A DNA stretch of 64,000 bases from Anammoximicrobium sp964645045 (GTDB lineage: Bacteria; Planctomycetota; Planctomycetia; Pirellulales; Pirellulaceae): contig CAZXYZ010000003.1 in assembly GCA_964645045.1 (NCBI GenBank), positions 1-64,000 on the forward strand. Direction: 5' to 3'. Shown one piece after another: positions 54,153 to 61,192 of this stretch. Under the pieces are notes generated by a model. That model made no database searches, was not told where the DNA came from, and worked only from the letters and a program-made list of their open reading frames with translations. Made by a program: the position numbers and the translations under genes. Numbering within the stretch: the stretch's first letter is position 1; every line of letters starts with the position of its first letter.

Positions 54153-54593
54153 TCATTCTGTGATGTTTTCCTCCTGACCGGACGGTTGAGCGTCACTCGG
54201 GAGGCCGAAAAAAAGGGGACGGGGGACTTTTCGTGGAGCGTGGAGTCGCGGTCGGACCCAAGCACGAGCCGTAATGACCTTCGTCCCCTTTCTTCCGCTC
54301 AACATGGCCAACGCCACCGCGTGGGCCAAGTGAACCCGCAACGTCCGGTAGATCGCTCGGACAAAATCACCGCTGGCCTGCCGGGGCTTCAACTCCGGGG
54401 AGCCCGTCAGCAGCGCCGCGTCCAACCGTGCCTTGGGTTGCTCACGTCGCCACCGCCGAATTGCCGCCAGGTTGTACTTTCCCGGCTCGCCGGGCATCCC
54501 CCGCGTCCGCCAGTTGCTCACCCAGCGCTCGCTAACCCCGAAAGCGTGGGCCACCGCCGCGGGTTGTCCCAACGTTCGAAACCCGGCCAGCGG
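54153..54593 (-). pseudogene. Terminase-small-subunit-like HTH gene, broken at both ends
   Basis: The segment A-V-A-H-A-F-G-V-S-E-R-W-V-S-N-W-R-T-R-G-M-P, followed by L-A-A-I-R-R-W-R-R-E, is the winged HTH of phage Nu1/terminase small-subunit-like proteins. The frame begins after a TGA at 54594 without ATG or GTG. Its 3' part runs into a palindromic repeat (54208-54294) and continues with noncoding-looking sequence. Phage or island debris. Confidence 0.55.
54208..54294. repeat. Palindromic repeat (AAAAGGGGACG family)
   Basis: A-rich arm 54209-54224 (AAAAAAGGGGACGGGG) pairs at 13 of 16 positions with the reverse complement of 54279-54294 (CTTCGTCCCCTTTCTT); the interior is 54 bases. It ends the terminase-like remnant. 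Confidence 0.55.
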
Positions 54594-54640
54594 TCACAGT
54601 GCGAGGCACTCCGAGATCGAACCTTCTTGCGAGGCACGCG

Positions 54641-54898
54641 TCAACTTGTGCGAGAATTGAGCGCGTGCTGCCGATCTCGATTCGCAAGCCTGCTTATCCT
54701 TGGCGACGGAAAGCTCCACTTGCGGGCGTTGACTTCGCGTATCGCATCTATGGCGTCGAGGAAAAGCACAAAGGCGATGAACGCGGCAAGAAATACTGGA
54801 ATCGAGTAGAACGCAAGGAACTTCACGAATAGTAGTCCGACGCCCGTCGCTGCCAGCATGACCGCCATCGAGAATCGGAGCCACTTCCACCGCTTCAT
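54641..54898 (-). CDS. Small membrane protein, unknown
   Basis: An 85-residue frame. Two hydrophobic helices are visible (about residues 8-26 and 30-48: M-A-V-M-L-A-A-T-G-V-G-L-L-F and I-P-V-F-L-A-A-F-I-A-F-V-L-F) after a basic start K-R-W-K-W. The C-terminal 35 residues are polar. There is no clear ribosome site before ATG 54898. It may be a real island protein or a chance frame; the hydrophobic pair favours the former. Confidence 0.4.
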   Translation of the reverse strand: MKRWKWLRFSMAVMLAATGVGLLFVKFLAFYSIPVFLAAFIAFVLFLDAIDAIREVNARKWSFPSPRISRLANRDRQHALNSRTS

Positions 54899-55079
54899 TC
54901 GATCGGCAAGTGCTTAAGCGGGAGCGGACAGCGGGACAGGTTCGCTTATGGGATCCTGGGGCTGTTCGCTGACGCTGCCGGCAAAAGGAATTCACGCCGC
55001 GACGCGAAAGCCGCTGATCTGACCCTGCTGGCAGGGTGTGGCATGGCGTTGCTATAATATCCGCAAAGGAGCGAAGCCA

Positions 55080-55310
55080 ATGACCGCCATTCAAGTCGAT
55101 GAAAACACGGCGAGCGTCCTCACGCAGTTGGCGACGGCTCGCCACATGAGCGTCGCGGAATTGGTCCGTATTCTGGCCACGCATGGTTCGGCCGCCAGGC
55201 CGAACGCGTCGGCGGTGGATTTCGACCAGGAATTGGACGCGTTGCTGTTTGACGGCCCGACGCTGCCGGCGGATTTTTCGCGCGCCGACTTTTATCGAGA
55301 TCACGACTGA
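55080..55310 (+). CDS. VapB-type antitoxin
   Basis: A 76-residue protein; ATG 55080 follows AAAGGAG. The N-terminal part I-Q-V-D-E-N-T-A-S-V-L-T-Q-L-A and the next helix look like a ribbon-helix-helix DNA-binding domain. The acidic C-terminal tail (D-F-S-R-A-D-F-Y-R-D-H-D) is typical of the toxin-neutralising end. Its stop overlaps the start of the PIN toxin gene as TGATG, giving translational coupling. VapB proteins normally repress their own promoter with VapC; the 180-base upstream gap would hold it. Confidence 0.8.
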   Translation: MTAIQVDENTASVLTQLATARHMSVAELVRILATHGSAARPNASAVDFDQELDALLFDGPTLPADFSRADFYRDHD

Positions 55311-55768
55311 TGCAGTATCTCGTCGACACAGGAATCTGGCTGCGGCTCTTCGACCGGATCGACCCCGAACACGCCGCCATTCGCAATGCTCTGCGGGCTC
55401 TTCGATCCAGCGGCCATACCCTGGCGGCGTGCCCTCAGAACATCGCGGAGTTCTGGAATGTCGCCACCCGTCCCGCGAGCGCCCGTGGGGGCTACGGCAA
55501 GAGCGTACGGATGACCGAACGACGCGTGCAGTTCATCGAACGGACGAGCACGATCCTGGCCGAATCGCCAGCCGCTTATCGCCAATGGCGCCAACTGCTC
55601 GTGGCCTTCAACGTGCATGGCGTTGCCGTGCATGATGCTCGGTTGGTGTCGATGATGCTCGTCGCTGGCATTACTCATCTCCTCACGCTCAACACCAGCG
55701 ACTTCGGGCGATATCCTGGCATCACGGCGGTGACGCCTCGCGACGTGATCGCCACCCCGACGACGTGA
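55310..55768 (+). CDS. PIN-domain ribonuclease toxin (VapC-like)
   Basis: A 152-residue protein with the PIN acidic set: Asp6 (L-V-D-T-G), Glu47 (I-A-E-F-W-N), Asp109 (V-H-D-A-R-L) and Asp131 (N-T-S-D-F). The length is normal for VapC. Such toxins cleave tRNA or rRNA with Mg. It overlaps the antitoxin stop by one base and is followed at once by a degenerate palindromic repeat that may terminate the operon. Confidence 0.88.
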   Translation: MQYLVDTGIWLRLFDRIDPEHAAIRNALRALRSSGHTLAACPQNIAEFWNVATRPASARGGYGKSVRMTERRVQFIERTSTILAESPAAYRQWRQLLVAFNVHGVAVHDARLVSMMLVAGITHLLTLNTSDFGRYPGITAVTPRDVIATPTT

Positions 55769-55769
55769 T

Positions 55770-55803
55770 GTCAGGAATCAAGAATCAACGGTTCCTGGAA
55801 CCT
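55770..55803. repeat. Degenerate copy of the GGTTCCTGACACC palindrome
   Basis: TGTCAGGAATC and GGTTCCTGGAACC face each other right after the VapC stop, resembling 47511-47561 with mismatches. CCTTTTTC follows at 55801, so a weak terminator role is possible. Confidence 0.45.
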
Positions 55804-56079
55804 TTTTCACTCGCCCCAGTGGGCGAGGTCGCGGGGCGTCCGCTCTGGTGGGCCGAGGTGACCAGGCCGTTCCCGTTTTCCGGCTTGGCTGGGTCTGAGC
55901 GGCGCGGTAGGCTCAGGGAATGGAATTCGTGGCGAGACGCCAATTGGTCATCGGTCGCTTAGGCCCGAACGCAGTGATAGCCGTCCATTTCAGCGGGATC
56001 GACCAACTGTCCTCGCGGGGTTCTGGCCATAACCGTCTCCCGCAAGCCGGGCCGCGCTCGTCGCGTGCAAGCAGGTCGA

Positions 56080-56205
56080 GTGTGGCACGGCTTACTTTGT
56101 TAGCCGTGCCTGCCCTGCGTTCGTCGTCGGACAGCGGCGCGGCGCATTTTGAGGCAGGGTTCCGTCGCACTTCCGGCACGGTTAACAAAGTAAACCTTGC
56201 CACAC
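56080..56205. mobile_element. MITE-like element with 31-bp inverted repeats
   Basis: Ends 56080-56110 and 56175-56205 are reverse complements at 27 of 31 positions. Each end is itself a palindrome: the left has GGCACGGCT then AGCCGTGCC, and the right has GGCACGGTT then AACCTTGCC. The 64-base interior has no coding frame and contains a further GCCCTGC/GCAGGG pair. The 126-base length and nested hairpins suit a small non-autonomous mobile element. No target duplication is evident. The rest of the gap 55769-56226 holds nothing else I recognise. Confidence 0.65.
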
Positions 56206-56226
56206 GCGGGGCGACGCCCGTCCAGG

Positions 56227-56652
56227 TTACGGTTTCGGTGGGTGAACCCCGACCCGGACCCACAGGTCCCGCGTCATGACGATCAGGGGGTGATTCAGCC
56301 GCAGGGCCTCGACGGTCGCTCGCCCCCGCGCGGTAAGACCGATGATCCGAGTTCCGTCGGCGGACCAGCGGAAATGGTCGGTCCAGACGTCGTGGCGGGG
56401 ATCAAACAGCGGCACGGTTTCGTGGCTGAGCGGATCGGTCACCGACCAGCGGTCGGCCTTGAACGAATTGCACCGTCGGCAGGCGAGCCAGAGGTTGTCG
56501 CGCTGGGTCTCGCCCCCGGCGGATTCGGGAACGATGTGCTCCACTTCCAGGGCGATGCCCAGGAGCCGCTCCGAGCTGAGACAGTACCCACAGCGCTCCC
56601 CAGCGTCGCGCCGCACTTGTCGTCGCAGTTCGGCAGGTATGTGCGTCGACAT
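56227..56652 (-). CDS. HNH endonuclease-domain protein
   Basis: A 141-residue protein. ATG 56652 overlaps the stop of the gene before it as TGATG. The zinc and catalytic pattern is C-G-Y-C near residue 20, then E-V-E-H-I-V-P, G-G-x-x-x-x-x-N-L-W-L-A-C and C-N-x-x-K. A conserved tail (L-F-D-P-R-H-D-x-W-x-D-H-F-R-W and G-L-T-A-x-G-R-A-T-V-E-A-L) marks a widespread small HNH family that travels with an RHH partner. Function is not established; nicking or toxin-like activity is plausible. Confidence 0.83.
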   Translation of the reverse strand: MSTHIPAELRRQVRRDAGERCGYCLSSERLLGIALEVEHIVPESAGGETQRDNLWLACRRCNSFKADRWSVTDPLSHETVPLFDPRHDVWTDHFRWSADGTRIIGLTARGRATVEALRLNHPLIVMTRDLWVRVGVHPPKP

Positions 56653-57008
56653 CAGCCTGCCAGTCGATCGAGTTCGGGCAGTGGGCGACCTCGCCACTTG
56701 AGGAGGACCAGGGCGTAGGCCTTACGAAGCGCCAGCCGATCCGTGACGTCGCCCGGCTGGTACAAGGAAGGCACTTCGTCCGCCTTCAGCGTGGACTGGG
56801 CGACCTCGACCAAGTCCCGATTCGACAACGTCTCCAGAAGCGACAACTCGTCACAGATTTCCTGTGGCAGGTTGGGCGGCGGCCTGGGCACGGACTCGTC
56901 GAGGGCCGACACGACAAGTTCTTCGACCGGTCGATCGCTGGCTCTCGCCAACCGGTGCAGGCGATCCAGCAACTGATCGGGGACATTGATGGACAGCGTT
57001 TGACTCAT
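56652..57008 (-). CDS. Ribbon-helix-helix-like partner of the HNH gene
   Basis: About 118 residues from ATG 57008; ATG 57023 adds five. The N-terminus S-Q-T-L-S-I-N-V-P-D-Q-L-L-D-R-L-H-R-L-A is a typical RHH start. The second half is helical and Leu-rich and ends L-L-K-W-R-G-R-P-L-P-E-L. It is translationally coupled to the HNH gene through TGATG, an arrangement known for this gene pair, and may regulate or neutralise it. Confidence 0.78.
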   Translation of the reverse strand: MSQTLSINVPDQLLDRLHRLARASDRPVEELVVSALDESVPRPPPNLPQEICDELSLLETLSNRDLVEVAQSTLKADEVPSLYQPGDVTDRLALRKAYALVLLKWRGRPLPELDRLAG

Positions 57009-57199
57009 GCAGGATTCGTCCATGCTCGCAAGGATAAGAACCGTTCCGGCTATCCCAGCCCCGACCTGAGGCCGACAGCCGAAACGTCAATCTACCTTGG
57101 ATTATATCAGCGCCAACGGCCGCGTCAGCAAGACCCGTGGGAAAAATGGGCCAGAAACGCTGACGGGCACGAACCAGACGCCGGTGTCCACGGAGCTTG

Positions 57200-57324
57200 G
57201 CATCACTTGCCTCCAAAGACAAAACGTGGAATGCGACGGAGCCGCCGCCTGTTCGGTGCCGAAAACGGGCGCGGTGCTGGCTGCAGCCAGGACGCCCGCG
57301 GTCAAGAATTGTCGTCGTTGAATG
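57200..57324 (-). pseudogene. Start of a Tat-exported protein gene, truncated
   Basis: The codons I-Q-R-R-Q-F-L-T-A-G-V-L-A-A-A-S-T-A-P-V form a clear twin-arginine signal, but no ATG, GTG or TTG precedes it: an ATT stands where the start should be. Protein-like sequence ends after about 45 codons (F-C-L-W-R-Q). A short relic of a lost gene, downstream of the fragment ending at 57335. Confidence 0.5.
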
Positions 57325-57334
57325 TTGTTCGGGT

Positions 57335-57740
57335 TTATTCGACGTCCTTGCCAAAGACCTCCAGCTCGGTCACGCCGTTGTCGCCGAGCGGGAAGGGCTC
57401 CAGCAGGTCGGTCAGCTTCACCCACGCGGTCAACTGGTTCGGAAACACGAACTCTTGCGCGGCGGCCGTGTTTTTCAATGCGATGGCAACCTTGTGCCCG
57501 TTGGAGAACTCCAACGTCGCGCTGCTCCAGGTCTTTTCCTGATCCGGCATCGTCCGCAGGTACAACACCACGCGGCTCGTCTCCACCGTCCGGCCGAACT
57601 CGATCTTCAGCCACAAGTCGGTGCGTCGGTTCGGCATCCAGTACGGAACCTGCGGGGTTTCTTCGCCCGCCGCCGCGTTCCCATCGATCACGCTGCTCGG
57701 CGAGAATTCCGGCAGGTATTTGAAGTGGCGGTTTTGTTGT
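57335..57740 (-). pseudogene. C-terminal fragment of a discoidin-like sugar-binding protein
   Basis: About 130 codons with a protein-like pattern: V-I-D-G-N, then T-D-L-W-L-K-I-E-F-G-R-T-V-E-T-S-R-V-V-L-Y, W-S-S-A-T-L-E-F-S-N-G, and V-T-E-L-E-V-F-G. This is the scheme of an F5/8-type-C-like module. It has a stop at 57335 but no start, and upstream the frame enters unrelated DNA near 57755. The 5' part of the gene is lost. Confidence 0.55.
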
Positions 57741-57834
57741 TGAAGCAGACCGCATCGAACCGTTTCAGGCTCTCAGGGTTCTTCGTCGGACCATTCGGCG
57801 GGCTTTCCGAGCGTGTTGGGGTGCGAAGTGGCCG

Positions 57835-60432
57835 TCACCATGGCAGCAGCTTCACCTGGGACGGCTGCAGTTCGACGCGATTCGATTTTCCGTGTCCTCG
57901 CAGCGTTGCCTGCTGCGCGGTATCGGTGGCATTTACGGCGATCACGGTCTGGGTGCCGTCCGCGGCGCGGAAGGCGCCGACCTGCAACGCGCCGGCCGGT
58001 TCCACCTTGGGCGGCGGGATCGCCTCGCCGAACTGCAGATAGGGACGGCCTGCGCCGTGATACAGTTCGATCCACTGTTTGTACAACGGATGCTGCGGTG
58101 GAAGACCATCGCGCAGGATCGGCCTGGCGGCGCCCTGGGCGTCCAATTCCAGAACCTGGAAATCATCGACCCACACGCGGCACGGCCCGTCGACGTGGAT
58201 CATCACCCGCAAGAACTCGGCGCCCTCGGCCGGTGCCACGACCTCGACCGCGACTTCACGCCAATCGCCCGGTTCGGGAAACGGCAACCGCCACGAGCCG
58301 CGGCCCTGCAGTTCCCGGGTCAAGGCGGCGATGTTGATGGCGGCCGGTTTTCCCAGCCGCTCGGTGCGGCACCAAGCCGAAAGCCGGTATTTCCCGCCGG
58401 CACGCAACCCTCCGGGACCGATCGGCAGGTTGCGTGAGACCTGCGTGATTTCTCCCGCCGACTCGTTTTCCACGCGCAGACTGCTGGCGCCCGAATGCCG
58501 GATGTTCTGGTCGCGCCGCGGCTGCCCGGTGAACTTCTGTTCCTTCCAGCCTCGCACGTGGTCCCAGCCGGCCGGCACGTCGCCGACCCACTCTTCGAAT
58601 CCACCGTGCGCCGGAAAGGGATACGGCTCCACCGGCCAGTGCGATACCAAGTGCGGCATCTGGCCCGTAACGATGCAGTGGGCCGTCATCGCACGGTCCT
58701 CGGCTCGCGGATTGCTCTGGAAGAGTGGCGCAAACTCATGATACACGTAACCGAACACGGACTCCGGCCGAGGGGGCGGGACTGGGGACCGCCTGAGCAC
58801 TTCGTAATCGCGATAGTCCTGAATGCCGACTTCCTGGAGAAACCGTTCCTGCGGTTCCTCGTACCCTAGCACCATGTTCACACCCGCCGCGCGACACGCG
58901 GCCTGCATCTCCGCCATCTGGAGGTGCGCGGCCTCGACGTCCCAGATGCCGATGCCCGGCGGATGACCGTGCGTCGTGGCGCGGCAATCGCCGCCGCCGC
59001 GCATTCCCGCGCCGACCACCTGATCGATTTGAAACAACTCTCCGCCTCGTTGGGCCAGTCCCACGGCGATGCCGGTGAGCCAATCCCGCGACCACCGGTC
59101 GCCGCGGCAAAGCGTCGCCGCCTCGCCGCCGCGATACCAGGGCGGATTGGTGAGCATGACCTTGCCGTCCTTGCTGACCATGGCGTGCGGTTCGGCTTCG
59201 CGCTGGAACCGCGCGCGATCCTCCCATTCGAACGAACCGTCCTCGCGCTTGCCGTAGCTCAAACACCACTGGTATCCCGACGGCCAGAAGAAGGCGTGGC
59301 CTCCCGCACGCTTCACCGCGGCGACGCAGCGTTTCAGCCCGTCCTCCGAAGGATACGGCGGGAAGTACTGGGGCGGCACCCACGTCGCGACGCCTTCCCA
59401 ACCCCAGAAGGTCACGATCAACGGCACGCCCTCGAAGTGCCTGGTCCAGTACTTGTCGAGCCACGCCTCGATGCGCTCCGGCTGGCCCAGCCACTCGCGG
59501 CCAAACCGCACCTGTGCCGGACCCTGCTTCAGCCAGGCGGGCAGATCGTCGCGTTCGGCCAGCCGCTTCACGCACCACGGCTGCTGCAAGGCCCACTCTT
59601 TGTAGATGGCCGCCGCGTCGCGCCAGTCGGTCGCGGTTCCTGCCGCACCGCGAAACACGCCGGCCACTACGGGGAACGCCAGGGCAACGGGCTTCTGCAA
59701 GTCGTGCCGCATCAGGTGACGCCAGCCGAGGACCATGCCGTGGGCTGTCCGCACGGCGAGCAAGGTCTTGGGATGCCCCGCGTCATCCTCGCAATACGTC
59801 ACCACGCCGCCTTTCGCGCCATAGTAGCACCCAAATTGCGCCGCTAGACTGCCGGGCTGCGTGCCGGCGGCAGATCGCCCCGGATTCCAAAGGTGCGGGC
59901 GCTCCTGGACGCCGCCCTTCGTTGTGCCGAAAACCAGCGCATCGCCTGTGCCGTCGCCCTGCAGCGGGGCAGCCAAAGGCAGCAGCGGATAATCCACGCG
60001 TTCCACGAACGTGCCCGCTTCGCCCTCCACCTGGATGGCAAACCGGAACCGCCCCTCCGGCCCGGCTTTCACGACGCAGACGGCCGCCAGGTTCGGCTTT
60101 CCAATCCCCTCGAATCGCAACCGCAGGCCCTCGCCCTCGATGCGACGGACCGCCTTCGCATCCTGAGAGGACAGTTCCAAGGGCTGTCGCGGATCGCCGC
60201 CCGGCGGGACCACGACCAGACGGAACAACTCTTGGTCCCGCCCGGCCAACTCCAATTTTGCTCCCGCATCCGCCAACCGAACGGGCGCACCCGTCGCGCC
60301 ATCCAGGCCCAGGACGGCATCCCCGCTGCGGACTTCGAGCACCTCCGCCCGGCAGACATTCGCCAAGCCGCCCAACAGCGCAAGACAGGCGGCAAATCCA
60401 AACGATGGTGACGCGGAAAAGAATCGAGCCAT
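57835..60432 (-). CDS. Exported DUF6259-like glycoside-hydrolase-type protein
   Basis: An 865-residue protein. ATG 60432 follows AGGAG and opens a Sec signal (F-A-A-C-L-A-L-L-G-G-L). An open frame in front belongs to a relic. A galactose-mutarotase-like beta domain (residues about 30-270) leads into a TIM barrel with L-I-V-T-F-W-G-W-E-G, H-A-F-F-W-P-S-G-Y-Q-W and E-L-F-Q-I-D-Q-V-V-G strands. The Asp of Q-I-D-Q and the Glu pair in G-Y-E-E-P are candidate catalytic residues. A CBM4/9-like jelly roll (about 640-780) and a C-terminal beta domain follow. The pattern fits DUF6259 proteins, presumed alpha-glycosidases related to clan GH-D. No activity is proven. Confidence 0.78.
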   Translation of the reverse strand: MARFFSASPSFGFAACLALLGGLANVCRAEVLEVRSGDAVLGLDGATGAPVRLADAGAKLELAGRDQELFRLVVVPPGGDPRQPLELSSQDAKAVRRIEGEGLRLRFEGIGKPNLAAVCVVKAGPEGRFRFAIQVEGEAGTFVERVDYPLLPLAAPLQGDGTGDALVFGTTKGGVQERPHLWNPGRSAAGTQPGSLAAQFGCYYGAKGGVVTYCEDDAGHPKTLLAVRTAHGMVLGWRHLMRHDLQKPVALAFPVVAGVFRGAAGTATDWRDAAAIYKEWALQQPWCVKRLAERDDLPAWLKQGPAQVRFGREWLGQPERIEAWLDKYWTRHFEGVPLIVTFWGWEGVATWVPPQYFPPYPSEDGLKRCVAAVKRAGGHAFFWPSGYQWCLSYGKREDGSFEWEDRARFQREAEPHAMVSKDGKVMLTNPPWYRGGEAATLCRGDRWSRDWLTGIAVGLAQRGGELFQIDQVVGAGMRGGGDCRATTHGHPPGIGIWDVEAAHLQMAEMQAACRAAGVNMVLGYEEPQERFLQEVGIQDYRDYEVLRRSPVPPPRPESVFGYVYHEFAPLFQSNPRAEDRAMTAHCIVTGQMPHLVSHWPVEPYPFPAHGGFEEWVGDVPAGWDHVRGWKEQKFTGQPRRDQNIRHSGASSLRVENESAGEITQVSRNLPIGPGGLRAGGKYRLSAWCRTERLGKPAAINIAALTRELQGRGSWRLPFPEPGDWREVAVEVVAPAEGAEFLRVMIHVDGPCRVWVDDFQVLELDAQGAARPILRDGLPPQHPLYKQWIELYHGAGRPYLQFGEAIPPPKVEPAGALQVGAFRAADGTQTVIAVNATDTAQQATLRGHGKSNRVELQPSQVKLLPW

Positions 60433-60459
60433 AACGTTCTCCTGTCTTCTTCGCTTGCT

Positions 60460-60900
60460 CTGTTCCGCCGCGCCCTTCGCGGCGTCTAGTTCGCGACAGG
60501 CCAACAGCCGGTAGTAGTTCATCTCGCCGTCGACGACCGACCAGACATCGAGCGGGTCGAGTTCGACGGCCCTGTCAAGCGAGGCATTCGCCTCCTGTTT
60601 CTGTCCGAGTTGGCGCAGCACATACGCCTTCAGCGTGTGCGCCTTCCAGGTACGAACGGCCCGGCCGCATGGTCAGGCCGATGGACCATTTCATGCGCTG
60701 ACGCAGTTCCGTCTCGCCGATCGATACCGTCTTGCTCCCGTCCGCGTTTGCGGTCAGCGTGTAGTCGACCGGCAGGAACGAGGTGGCCCGGTGACGGCGA
60801 GGAAAATTCCATTCCACGCCGCCGAACGTCCACGCGCCCAACATGCCGATCAGCGCCGGCTTGATGACGGACTGCCGGTAGAAGATCTCGTCAGCGGAAT
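60460..60900 (-). pseudogene. Collapsed DUF5107-TPR gene
   Basis: Codons from about 60900 read S-A-D-E-I-F-Y-R-Q-S-V-I-K-P-A-L-I-G, then G-G-V-E-W-N-F-P and R-M-K-W-S-I-G-L-T, the hallmark of DUF5107. Near 60645 the frame shifts and continues as a TPR tail (Y-V-L-R-Q-L-G-Q-K-Q-E-A-N-A-S-L-D-R-A). Full proteins exceed 1000 residues, so most of the gene is deleted and both ends are joined. The tail frame then reads without a stop into the DUF6259 gene. Confidence 0.75.
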
Positions 60901-61192
60901 GATATTCTATAACCCATCGAGTCTGAATTTAATAGGCCGGCGTTCTCGTGGTGTTCTCGTGAACCGCGGGGCCGCCGCCGATGGTCGCTTCCGGGAAGAC
61001 AGTACGTGGGCACCTCTTGGGGCGTCTTGCGCCTCCCGGCCGCTTGTTTGGCCGGCCGTCCTCTTTATTTCACAGGCGACATGGTATCATGGCAGAAACT
61101 GGTTCGGCCCTCGATGCCTGCAGTGACGCGAGCACTAGGCACCACCACGACGCTGGATTGTCTTCAGGCTCACCACACCCCGGAGAATCCCC
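60901..61192. other. Intergenic region before the GH42-like gene
   Basis: 292 bases without a protein-like frame. It must hold the promoter of the gene at 61193. AT-richer stretches (near 60902-60935 and TTTATTTCAC at 61063) are candidates, but I cannot fix boxes. GGAG at 61182-61185 is the ribosome site. Confidence 0.4.

Noticed and set aside
55080..55768. VapBC as part of the larger nucleotide-signalling run
   Set aside because: It is on the opposite strand, self-contained, and separated by relics, so it is listed as an independent toxin-antitoxin pair.
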